From CAIQOK01 sp043781315 (GTDB lineage: Bacteria > Verrucomicrobiota > Verrucomicrobiia > Limisphaerales > CAIQOK01), in assembly GCA_043781315.1 (NCBI GenBank), contig JAYWBR010000234.1:1-5132 (forward strand): DNA of 5,132 nucleotides, read 5' to 3'. Positions 1-5,132 of the stretch are shown in pieces; within the stretch, counting starts at the first letter, position 1, and each line of letters begins with the position of its first letter. A model generated the notes under the pieces. That model had not been told where the DNA came from. It made no database searches and saw only the letters and a list, made by a program, of their open reading frames with translations. The position numbers were made by a program, and so were the translations under genes.

Positions 1-1
1 C

Positions 2-271
2 GGCACGGTCGGCGTGTTCGGCGGCCACACGGATTTTACGGACGCGCGGCGCTTCTGGGATTTCCGCTCGCTCGGTCACGGCGACATCAACTTCGAGGAA
101 ATCATTGTCGCGTTGAACGATGTCGGCTATCGCGGCCCGCTCTCGGTGGAATGGGAAGACGGCCGCATGGACCGCGTCCACGGCGCGAAGGAGAGTTGTG
201 CCTTCGTGCGCCAGTTGGATTTCACGCCGAACGCGGCGGCGTTCGATGCGGCGTTTGCACGGAAGAAATAA
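2..271 (+). CDS. Sugar phosphate isomerase/epimerase, C-terminal fragment
   Basis: The frame is open from the left edge to a TAA at 269-271, leaving the last 89 residues of a protein whose start lies outside the window. The sequence GHGDINFEEII, then GYRGPLSVEWED, then MDRVHGAKESCAFVR fits the last strands and helices of the xylose-isomerase-like TIM barrel (AP endonuclease family 2 fold). In this family the Glu of the SVEWED strand is a likely metal or substrate ligand. The tail LDFTPNAAAFDAAF resembles the C-terminus of the subgroup often found beside Gfo/Idh/MocA oxidoreductases in Planctomycetes and Verrucomicrobia. Such enzymes isomerise or epimerise sugars or inositol derivatives in the cytoplasm; the actual substrate cannot be read here. 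The GTG at 14 is an internal valine codon, not a start. Confidence 0.88.
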   Translation, partial: GTVGVFGGHTDFTDARRFWDFRSLGHGDINFEEIIVALNDVGYRGPLSVEWEDGRMDRVHGAKESCAFVRQLDFTPNAAAFDAAFARKK

Positions 272-349
272 ATCAGCAATCAACCCAGCCACAGATGCAC
301 AACCAGCGCTGACGCCTGTCGAAGGATGCGTGAATGAGGGGAACGGACT

Positions 350-377
350 CCCTCTCCTCTCTCTGCGGAGGAGAGGG
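350..377. repeat. 10-bp inverted repeat (CCCTCTCCTC / GAGGAGAGGG)
   Basis: The arms 350-359 and 368-377 are perfectly complementary around an 8-nt loop. One arm is all pyrimidine and the other all purine. It lies 78 nt after the isomerase stop and could act as a bidirectional transcription barrier. No U-tract follows it on either strand, so it is not a textbook intrinsic terminator. It may instead be part of a dispersed repeat family. Confidence 0.65.
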
Positions 378-439
378 AGAAAACCCTCAGTTCGCACAGT
401 TGTTCTCGATAGTCGTCAGCCTTGGAATTGACGGGGCGT

Positions 440-477
440 CCGCAGCGGTTTCTGTTTTGTCGGGCGAGCCGCTGCGG
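440..477. repeat. 9-bp inverted repeat (CCGCAGCGG / CCGCTGCGG)
   Basis: The arms 440-448 and 469-477 are perfectly complementary around a 20-nt loop. The repeat sits downstream of the minus-strand gene, between two other hairpins. It could contribute to transcript 3'-end formation or stability. No U-tract is present and the function is inferred from position only. Confidence 0.45.
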
Positions 478-491
478 TGCGGCGGGGAGAA

Positions 492-509
492 CCGGCGAGC
501 CGTCGCCGG
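492..509 (-). terminator. Possible terminator hairpin of the minus-strand gene
   Basis: A 7-bp stem (CCGGCGA / TCGCCGG) closes a 4-nt loop 9 nt beyond the stop codon of the minus-strand gene. On that strand the stem is followed by TTCTCCCC rather than a U-run. It is placed as a terminator should be, but is a weak candidate without the tract. GC-rich genomes produce such stems by chance. Confidence 0.35.
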
Positions 510-518
510 GAAGTTGCG

Positions 519-2477
519 TTACAACGCCGCCAGTTGCTCGAGCAGCACGCCGGCGATTTCCGCGTTCGCCGCCATGCCGGGCGCGAGCAGGCTCCGCAGG
601 CGCATCACGATGGATTCCAGTTCCTCGATGGGCTGGTGGAAAACCGTCTCCAGCGCGAGCGGCGGCACGTCGCCGAAATCTTTGCAGTACGCCTGCGTGC
701 CGGTGCCAGGAAACAGCCGCAGCATCAAAGTCATCGCCTCGAACCAAAGTCCCATGTGGATCTGCTGGCGGGCGGCCGCCGGCGTCAAGTCGGATTCGAC
801 CAGCGCATTGGGGCTGATGAGATCCAGCAGCTTCGCGTCTTTCTCCACCAGTGATTTCAACTCGCGACCGGGGGCGGCCTTGTCCGGCTCCGTTTTCCCG
901 AAGCGCCGGGCGAGGCCGAGGACTTCATCCAGCACGACCGGCAGATTGCTGCTGCTGTTGGCGAGCAGAATGCGGACGGCCATGACGCCGAGGGAGAACA
1001 AGTCGCACGGCGAACTGAGCAGCGGCCAGATCTCGTACGGCGACCGGGCAAAGACCGTGCCGGCGGCGCGCTTGAGCGCGGCGGCAACCGGCTCACTCAG
1101 TTGCGTGGGCACGGTGCGGAAACGCGCCTCGCGCGGACCGGCAGATTCGGTGACGTAAACGTGCGCGAACATTTCCAGGCGCTCCTCCGCCAGCGGCAGC
1201 TTGAACCAAAGCAGGTCGTGCGGATCAAGACCCAGATAATCTTCCGCGACGAGCGTGCCTTCGAGCACGAGGCCGTCCATCTCCGTCGTCACGGTGCGCA
1301 CGCGGATGCTGCCGATGCCGAACGAATGTGCGCCCAGGCCTTCCGGCAGGTACGGCGAGGGTTCAATGCGCCCGAGGCGGATGAAATACTTTTGCTCGGT
1401 GGATTTGATCTTGAGCGGATAGGCCTGCCCGTTTTTGACGAGCGTGCCGTGGGCCGACCAGAGGCCGGGAAAGTGGTCGCCGGTTTCGGGCAGGCTGACG
1501 CGGAAGCTGGCGGGCGACAGGTTCAGCAGCGGCAACTGGTGATCGCGCACGTACGCGCGCACCTGCTTGAGCATGTCGAGCAAAACGGAAAGCTTGAGAA
1601 ACAGGATTTCGTTCAGCCGGTCGGCATCGCCCTGCCGGTGCAGCAGAAACGGCAGGGCTTTCGGACTCGCGGACCACGCCTGAAGTTGCGCGTAATTGCT
1701 CCGCGGAAAAAAGCGCGGCAGGTCGGGACTCCCGTCCTTCCAGGCGCGGCCCTCGAGGATTTGCAACAGCACTTCCAGTTCGAGTGGACTGAACCGCACG
1801 ACGCGCACCAGACCGGCGTGCGGGTTGAACACGGCGCGGACGCCGGGAGCGTTGGTTAATCGCTCCAAATTTTGCACATGGGAATTGACCGGGGCGTCGG
1901 CGGAGGTCGTCAGGAAAGTTCTCGCACCGGCGGACTCCGGTTCGTGCAGGTAACGGTACGGCGAGGTCGAATAAGGAGGGAGGCCGAAGGAATCCAGCAC
2001 CGCATCGTCCTTGCACACGCGCCACTTGACGGTCTCGCTGGCCGCAAAACCTTTGGCTCCCGAGGCGGCCGCTTGCTTGATGAGGACGGGGCTGGGATTA
2101 TTTTCCTCCATGCCCGTCGCAAAAAAAAGTTCCGGCAGATTGTCTTTCGCGGCCTGACACTCCGCGCGCCAGCGCTGGTCGAAAACGTGGTTGGACAGTT
2201 TCTCCTGATAGCCGCTGAAGGCCAGGTCCTTCATCTCCAGCGTCTGCACCCACACCTCCACCCATTCCTGGACGCGCGCTTCGGCATCGCACACCGCCCC
2301 GAGATAGGCGCGCGAGCCAGGCAGCTCCCGCAGCAGCACGAACGGGCCGGACATCGCCGTGGCTTTCAATTGCACAAGCACGCACAGGCGCAGCGGCGTG
2401 CCGGCGTCATACCCATGAATCGGTGCCAGGGCATGATCATCCGGCGGCAGCAACTGCGAGCGCTTGTCTTTTTCCAT
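519..2477 (-). CDS. Uncharacterised 652-aa protein with pseudokinase-like segments
   Basis: I do not recognise the family. The minus frame is chosen over long plus-strand ORFs because its composition and hydrophobic patterning look like a real protein, while the opposing frames are Arg/His/Gln-rich. The ATG at 2477 is preferred; a TTG two codons upstream is possible, after an in-frame TAG. Neither has a clear Shine-Dalgarno. No signal peptide or membrane segment is visible, so it is probably cytoplasmic. Numbered from the ATG: helix NEILFLKLSVLLDMLKQVRAYV and LLNLSPASFRV (about 289-326) resemble kinase helix E and catalytic loop with HRD lost. ARSPYEIW and SSPCDLFSLGVMAVRILL (about 477-505) resemble the APE motif and helix F (DxxSLGV). 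Between them lie about 150 residues, partly strand-rich, with no DFG. The last 90 residues look helical. The kinase resemblance is inference and would imply an inactive fold. It is divergent to kdp, with no evident functional link. Confidence 0.8.
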   Translation of the reverse strand: MEKDKRSQLLPPDDHALAPIHGYDAGTPLRLCVLVQLKATAMSGPFVLLRELPGSRAYLGAVCDAEARVQEWVEVWVQTLEMKDLAFSGYQEKLSNHVFDQRWRAECQAAKDNLPELFFATGMEENNPSPVLIKQAAASGAKGFAASETVKWRVCKDDAVLDSFGLPPYSTSPYRYLHEPESAGARTFLTTSADAPVNSHVQNLERLTNAPGVRAVFNPHAGLVRVVRFSPLELEVLLQILEGRAWKDGSPDLPRFFPRSNYAQLQAWSASPKALPFLLHRQGDADRLNEILFLKLSVLLDMLKQVRAYVRDHQLPLLNLSPASFRVSLPETGDHFPGLWSAHGTLVKNGQAYPLKIKSTEQKYFIRLGRIEPSPYLPEGLGAHSFGIGSIRVRTVTTEMDGLVLEGTLVAEDYLGLDPHDLLWFKLPLAEERLEMFAHVYVTESAGPREARFRTVPTQLSEPVAAALKRAAGTVFARSPYEIWPLLSSPCDLFSLGVMAVRILLANSSSNLPVVLDEVLGLARRFGKTEPDKAAPGRELKSLVEKDAKLLDLISPNALVESDLTPAAARQQIHMGLWFEAMTLMLRLFPGTGTQAYCKDFGDVPPLALETVFHQPIEELESIVMRLRSLLAPGMAANAEIAGVLLEQLAAL

Positions 2478-2490
2478 GGCCAATTTCTAG

Positions 2491-2505
2491 GGGAAAGCGC
2501 TTCCC
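2491..2505. promoter_or_regulatory. Imperfect palindrome, possible operator
   Basis: GGGAAAGCGCTTCCC has 5-bp complementary ends (GGGAA/TTCCC) and an internal self-complementary AAGCGCTT. It lies 13 nt upstream of the ATG of the minus-strand gene. The AAGCGCTT core with a central CG resembles LacI-family operators. A single site with imperfect register is weak evidence, and no regulator gene is in the window. Confidence 0.3.
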
Positions 2506-2602
2506 TTGGCAAAGCAAAAGCAGAATCCGAACGTCGCTCCAGGCCATCCTCCGGCTTCCAGCAAACGCTTAAACGCAAACACGGCCTGCCGTCGGCGTCG
2601 GC

Positions 2603-2620
2603 ATTTTGATAAATTTTTAA
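2603..2620 (+). promoter_or_regulatory. AT-rich island, candidate kdp promoter area
   Basis: ATTTTGATAAATTTTTAA stands out in GC-rich surroundings, about 60-75 nt before the first kdp-operon start. It includes TTGATA (2606-2611), which resembles a -35 box, but no matching -10 box lies 16-18 nt downstream. It could be part of a promoter or a KdpE-type binding region; the sequence does not settle which. Confidence 0.3.
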
Positions 2621-2677
2621 CATCCTCGGCCCGGCTTTTGATTACCCACCCCGGCGCGCTGATCGCATAGTGCCTGC

Positions 2678-2761
2678 ATGAATGATTTAAGCTTCGTTGC
2701 GGTCATGGGCGTGTTCTTCGCAGCGGCCCAACTCTACGCCCATTGGTGCGAAACCCTCTGA
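2678..2761 (+). CDS. 27-aa membrane micropeptide preceding kdpF
   Basis: ATG at 2678 to TGA at 2759-2761 encodes 27 residues: MNDLSFVAVMGVFF, then AAAQLYAHWCETL. The first 20 or so residues form one hydrophobic helix, and the tail ends in HWCETL. The pattern (acidic N-terminus, FVA..., FFA, Y, then C-E-x-L) resembles small ORFs I recall just ahead of kdpF in kdp operons of several phyla. That memory is unverified. No Shine-Dalgarno is visible before its ATG. Its stop overlaps the AAGGA ribosome-binding site of kdpF, and kdpF starts 9 nt later, which suggests coupled translation and argues that it is translated. It probably sits in the inner membrane and may act with or stabilise KdpFABC, but its function is unknown. 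Confidence 0.62.
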   Translation: MNDLSFVAVMGVFFAAAQLYAHWCETL

Positions 2762-2765
2762 AGGA
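2761..2765 (+). promoter_or_regulatory. Ribosome-binding site of kdpF
   Basis: AAGGA lies 5 nt before the kdpF ATG and shares its first base with the TGA of the preceding micropeptide. It is the clearest Shine-Dalgarno in the window. It supports the kdpF start and coupling between the two small ORFs. Confidence 0.6.
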
Positions 2766-2770
2766 CGCTT

Positions 2771-2854
2771 ATGGAAACTTTTATCACCGGTCTGATCGCC
2801 CTCGGGGTGTTCGCGTATCTTTTCGTCGCGATGGTTCATCCTGAAAAATTTTAA
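2771..2854 (+). CDS. kdpF: KdpF, small subunit of the K+-transporting ATPase
   Basis: The 27-residue product has one membrane helix (FITGLIALGVFAYLFVAMV) and ends in HPEKF. The YLFVAMVHPEKF tail matches the KdpF signature, usually Y-L-x-x-(A/L)-(L/M)-x-x-P-E-(K/R)-F, and the length is normal for KdpF. The peptide is a stabilising inner-membrane component of KdpFABC, packed against the KdpA/KdpB membrane region. It starts after a good AAGGA site and stops 12 nt before kdpA, in the standard F-A-B order. It is easily missed by gene finders because of its size. Confidence 0.9.
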   Translation: METFITGLIALGVFAYLFVAMVHPEKF

Positions 2855-2866
2855 CCGCTGCCACCT

Positions 2867-4666
2867 ATGAATGCTTCCGGCTGGATCCAACTCGCGCTCT
2901 TCGTCGCCGCGCTCGCGGCGATCACCAAGCCCCTGGGCCTTTATCTCATGCAAGTGCTCGACCCCAAGGGCAAAACATGGCTCGATCCCCTGCTCCGCCC
3001 GCTGGAGCGCGTCACCTATCGCATCATGGGCGTGCGGGCCGATCAGGAGCACGACTGGCGCGGCTACACCTGGGCCATGCTCCTGTTCAGTCTGGTGAGC
3101 TGTGCTTTCACCTACGCGATTCTGCGCCTGCAAAATATTCTCCCGCTCAATCCGCAAGGCCTCGGCGCGCTGACACCCGATCTCGCGTTCAACACCGCCG
3201 TCAGCTTTACCACCAACACCAACTGGCAGAGCTACGGCGGTGAATCCACCCTGTCCTATCTCTCGCAAATGGTCGCGCTGACCATCCACAACTTCGCCGC
3301 CGCCGCCGTCGGCATCGGTCTCGCCGCCGCGCTGGTGCGCGGGCTCGCGCGCCACTCGACGAGATTGCTCGGCAACTTCTGGGTGGACCTGGTGCGCGTC
3401 ACTTATTACCTGCTACTGCCGCTCTGCCTCGTGTTCGCGATCTTTCTTGTGTCGCAAGGAATGATTCAAAACTTCCAGCCATATACGAAAGCCAAACTCG
3501 TCGAGGCGTATAAAATTTCCGTCGCCAAGGTGGACGACAAAGGTCAACCCGTCCTCGGCAAGGACAACAAGCCGGTGATGGAAGAACAGACCGTCGAGCA
3601 GCAAACCATCGTGCAAGGCCCGATGGCCTCGCAGGTCGCGATCAAAATGCTCGGCACCAACGGCGGCGGCTACACCAACGCCAACGCCGCGCATCCGTTC
3701 GAGAATCCCACGCCGCTTTCCAATTTCATCCAGATGCTTTCCATCTTCAGCATTGGCAGCGGCCTGACTTGGTATCTCGGGCGCATGACCAAAAACCAAG
3801 CGCACGGCTGGGCCATCTGGACGGCGATGACCATTCTATTTCTCGTGGGCACACTCGTCGCGTGGCACGCGGAGTCGGCTGGCAATCCGATTCATCAACA
3901 CCTCGGCGTCGCCGCTGCCGATGGCAACATGGAAGGCAAGGAAGTCCGTTTCGGCATCTTCAACTCCGCGCTGTTCGCCACGATCACCACCGACGCGTCG
4001 TGCGGCGCGGTGAATTCGATGCACGACTCGTTCACCGCGCTCGGCGGGCTGGTGCCGTTGTTCAACATCCAGCTCGGCGAAATCATCTTCGGTGGCGTCG
4101 GCGCGGGACTTTATGGAATGCTCGTCTTCGTCATCCTCGCCGTCTTCATCGCGGGCTTGATGGTCGGGCGCACGCCGGAATATCTCGGCAAAAAGATCGG
4201 CGCGTTCGACGTGAAGATGGCGATGCTCGCACTACTCGTGCTGTGCCTTTCCATTCTCGGCTTCTCGGCCTGGGCCGCCGTGAGCGATTGGGGATTGGCA
4301 GGCCTGAACAACACCGGCCCGCATGGCCTGAGTGAAATTCTTTACGCCTTCAGTTCCGCCACGGGCAACAACGGCAGCGCCTTCGCCGGTCTAACCGCGA
4401 ACACGCCCTGGTATAACACCACGCTCGGCATCGCCATGCTGATTGGCCGTTTCCTGATGATCATCCCGATCATGGCGCTGGCCGGATCGCTCGCGCAAAA
4501 AAAACTCGTGCCCGCGAGCGCTGGAACCTTTCCCGTGTCCGGCGGCACGTTTGTGATCCTGCTGCTCGGCACGGTGCTGCTGGTCGGCGCGCTCAACTTC
4601 CTGCCCGTGCTTGCGCTCGGGCCGATTGTCGAACACTTCCTTACCTTGCAGGGAAAACTGTTTTAA
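2867..4666 (+). CDS. kdpA: KdpA, K+-binding channel-like subunit of the Kdp ATPase
   Basis: This 599-residue inner-membrane protein selects and admits K+ for the KdpFABC pump. The four pore-loop repeats of the family are all visible: TNTNWQSYGGE (116-126), MLGTNGGGYTNANAAHPFEN (261-280), TTDASCGAVNSMHDSFTALG (374-393) and SSATGNNGSAFAGL (496-509). GLYGMLVFVILAVFIAGLMV followed by GRTPEYLGKKI is also characteristic. About ten membrane helices are expected, with the first at residues 5-30. It is some 40 residues longer than the E. coli protein (about 557 from memory). The excess fits a charged soluble segment around 203-247, just before pore loop II. The ATG at 2867 gives a normal N-terminus but lacks a clear Shine-Dalgarno. 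It follows kdpF by 12 nt and precedes kdpB by 13 nt, so it is almost certainly in one operon. Confidence 0.98.
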   Translation: MNASGWIQLALFVAALAAITKPLGLYLMQVLDPKGKTWLDPLLRPLERVTYRIMGVRADQEHDWRGYTWAMLLFSLVSCAFTYAILRLQNILPLNPQGLGALTPDLAFNTAVSFTTNTNWQSYGGESTLSYLSQMVALTIHNFAAAAVGIGLAAALVRGLARHSTRLLGNFWVDLVRVTYYLLLPLCLVFAIFLVSQGMIQNFQPYTKAKLVEAYKISVAKVDDKGQPVLGKDNKPVMEEQTVEQQTIVQGPMASQVAIKMLGTNGGGYTNANAAHPFENPTPLSNFIQMLSIFSIGSGLTWYLGRMTKNQAHGWAIWTAMTILFLVGTLVAWHAESAGNPIHQHLGVAAADGNMEGKEVRFGIFNSALFATITTDASCGAVNSMHDSFTALGGLVPLFNIQLGEIIFGGVGAGLYGMLVFVILAVFIAGLMVGRTPEYLGKKIGAFDVKMAMLALLVLCLSILGFSAWAAVSDWGLAGLNNTGPHGLSEILYAFSSATGNNGSAFAGLTANTPWYNTTLGIAMLIGRFLMIIPIMALAGSLAQKKLVPASAGTFPVSGGTFVILLLGTVLLVGALNFLPVLALGPIVEHFLTLQGKLF

Positions 4667-4679
4667 CCCTGGAAAATTT

Positions 4680-5132
4680 ATGACCCACAAAGCTCCCTCA
4701 CTTTTCGACTGGAAAATCGCCGGCCCGGCCATCGGCGACGCTTTCAAAAAGCTCGACCCGCGCCTCATGGTCAAGAATCCCGTGATGTTCGTCACGCAAG
4801 TCGGCGCAGTGTTGACCACCGTTGGCATCTTCACCACGTCGGCGGATCGCGGCTTCATCGCGCAACTCGCGGTCTGGCTGTGGTTCACCGTGCTGTTCGC
4901 CAACTTCGCCGAAGCCGTCGCGGAAGGTCGCGGCAAGGCGCAGGCCCAGGCCTTGCGAGGTACACGCGTGAAAACCATCGCCCACCTGGTAGTGGCACGG
5001 GCGTCCCGCCCGTGTGTTTCAAGCGGACACGACAATGGCGAGGTAGAAACACACGGGCGGGACGCCCGTGCCACTACCAGGTGGGCGATGGTTTTCACGC
5101 GTGTACCTCGCAAGGCCTGGGCCTGCGCCTTG
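4680..5132 (+). CDS. kdpB: KdpB, N-terminal part; sequence corrupted or interrupted after about residue 103
   Basis: KdpB is the P-type ATPase subunit that hydrolyses ATP to drive K+ uptake. The ATG at 4680 (preceded by TGGAAAATTT) opens a frame running to the window edge without a stop. Residues 1-103 are typical: LDPRLMVKNPVMFVTQVGAVLTT (about 26-48, first membrane helix), then WLWFTVLFANFAEAVAEGRG (about 69-88) and KAQAQALRGTRVKTIAHL. From about residue 104 the homology ends. The frame enters a palindromic repeat (VVARASRPCV) and then the reverse complement of its own DNA (THGRDARATT and onward). The phosphorylation motif DKTGT and all catalytic domains are absent. The true gene would encode roughly 680-700 residues. 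Either the assembly folds back here or a repeat has inserted; only 4680 to about 4988 should be trusted as kdpB. Confidence 0.93.
   Translation, partial: MTHKAPSLFDWKIAGPAIGDAFKKLDPRLMVKNPVMFVTQVGAVLTTVGIFTTSADRGFIAQLAVWLWFTVLFANFAEAVAEGRGKAQAQALRGTRVKTIAHLVVARASRPCVSSGHDNGEVETHGRDARATTRWAMVFTRVPRKAWACAL
4934..5132. repeat. Perfect long inverted repeat (87-bp arms, 25-nt loop) at the window end
   Basis: Bases 4934-5020 and 5046-5132 are exact reverse complements over all 87 positions (paired coordinates sum to 10066). The loop is 5021-5045. The outer 55 bp of each arm are ordinary kdpB coding sequence and its mirror image; the inner 32 bp belong to a palindromic repeat doublet. The right arm reaches the last base, so the full extent is unknown. 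A perfect mirror of coding DNA around a palindromic repeat suggests a fold-back assembly or amplification chimera. A genuine inverted duplication is possible but less likely. Confidence 0.97.
4989..5077. repeat. REP-like palindromic doublet
   Basis: Two inverted units, about 4989-5020 and 5046-5077, flank a 25-nt spacer. Each contains its own hairpin: CACGGGCG-TCC-CGCCCGTG at 4996-5014 and CACGGGCG-GGA-CGCCCGTG at 5052-5070, both with 8-bp stems and 3-nt loops. The GTAGTGGCACGGGCGTCCCG motif resembles a repeat I remember as highly abundant in Pedosphaera-like Verrucomicrobiota. The structure is like bacterial REP/BIME elements, which are mobilised by a transposase encoded elsewhere. The outer boundary is uncertain because the flanks are also mirrored. 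It has no ORF of its own and reads open in the kdpB frame. Confidence 0.75.

Larger units (their letters stand above)
272..518. other. Convergent intergenic region without a gene
   Basis: This 247-nt stretch separates the ends of two convergent genes. I see no credible coding sequence; the open frames crossing it are rich in Arg, Ser and Pro and look like by-products of GC-rich DNA. It holds three inverted repeats, at 350-377, 440-477 and 492-509, listed separately. The stretch from about 330 to 420 may be a dispersed intergenic repeat, because its purine/pyrimidine-rich hairpin is of a type I associate with Verrucomicrobiota intergenic repeats. That is recollection, not a search result. Confidence 0.6.
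2478..2677. promoter_or_regulatory. Divergent intergenic region, promoters expected both ways
   Basis: This 200-nt gap separates two divergently transcribed units, so it should contain the promoter of the minus-strand gene and of kdp. It holds an imperfect palindrome at 2491-2505 and an AT-rich island at 2603-2620. I found no convincing -35/-10 pair with standard spacing, no clear KdpE site and no riboswitch I recognise. A minus-strand frame open across 2484-2623 continues as a shadow inside the neighbouring gene and is not called. Confidence 0.5.

Noticed and set aside
280..747. Minus-strand ORF of 155 aa in the convergent intergenic region
   Set aside because: It overlaps the 3' end of the 652-aa gene on the same strand in another frame, and its translation of the hairpin region is Arg/Ala-rich with no domain.
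334..2609. Three long plus-strand ORFs (334-1158, 1101-1859, 1872-2609) opposite the minus-strand gene
   Set aside because: They are rich in Arg, Gln, His and Ala, lack recognisable domains, and mirror the frame of a more protein-like 652-aa minus-strand ORF. Long antisense frames are expected in GC-rich coding DNA.
2478..2677. K+- or c-di-AMP-sensing riboswitch upstream of kdp
   Set aside because: I could not identify conserved riboswitch core motifs or a structured leader; the region is short and only an AT-rich island stands out.
2687..3355. Minus-strand ORF of 222 aa opposite kdpA
   Set aside because: It lies antisense to the micropeptide, kdpF and the well-conserved kdpA; its hydrophilic, low-complexity composition is that of a shadow frame.
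4989..5077. CRISPR array
   Set aside because: There are only two units in inverted, not direct, orientation with a single spacer, and no cas genes are present.
4391..5113. Minus-strand ORF of 240 aa over the end of kdpA and the start of kdpB
   Set aside because: It is antisense to conserved kdp genes and gains its N-terminal part only from the mirrored repeat at the window end.
4934..5132. Inverted repeat as the ends of an insertion sequence or a cruciform replication or attachment site
   Set aside because: The outer 55 bp of both arms are kdpB coding sequence, not a terminal repeat, and the 25-nt loop leaves no room for a transposase or other cargo.

Overview
The window looks like bacterial chromosome, probably from a Verrucomicrobiota lineage (Pedosphaera/Limisphaerales-like). 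Three things suggest this: high GC, weak or absent Shine-Dalgarno sequences, and a palindromic repeat whose translations (VARASRPCV and HGRDARAT) I remember as very common in spurious ORFs of such genomes. That last point is from memory, not a search, so the lineage call is moderate to low confidence.

Layout. Bases 2-271 (+) are the 3' end of a sugar phosphate isomerase/epimerase of the xylose-isomerase-like TIM-barrel family. Bases 272-518 are a convergent intergenic region with three GC-rich inverted repeats and no gene. Bases 519-2477 (-) encode a 652-residue protein of unrecognised family; parts of it resemble a degenerate protein kinase. Bases 2478-2677 separate this gene from a divergent kdp operon and should hold both promoters. 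From 2678 onward (+) the order is a 27-residue membrane micropeptide, kdpF (27 aa), kdpA (599 aa) and the start of kdpB.

The kdp genes encode the high-affinity K+-importing P-type ATPase. KdpA is the K+-selective channel-like subunit, KdpB the ATP-driven pump subunit and KdpF a small stabilising membrane peptide. KdpC, and any KdpD/KdpE sensor-regulator pair, would lie beyond the window. The spacings (9, 12 and 13 nt) indicate one transcription unit. The micropeptide before kdpF is the least described part of the operon.

The right end is abnormal. After about 103 good residues, kdpB runs into a palindromic repeat doublet and then into the exact reverse complement of its own upstream sequence. 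The result is a perfect inverted repeat with 87-bp arms (4934-5020 and 5046-5132) around a 25-nt loop. The fold-back copies ordinary kdpB coding sequence, so the likeliest explanation is an assembly or amplification artefact at a palindromic repeat near a contig end. A real repeat insertion in kdpB is the alternative. Sequence to the right of about 4988 should not be read as KdpB protein.
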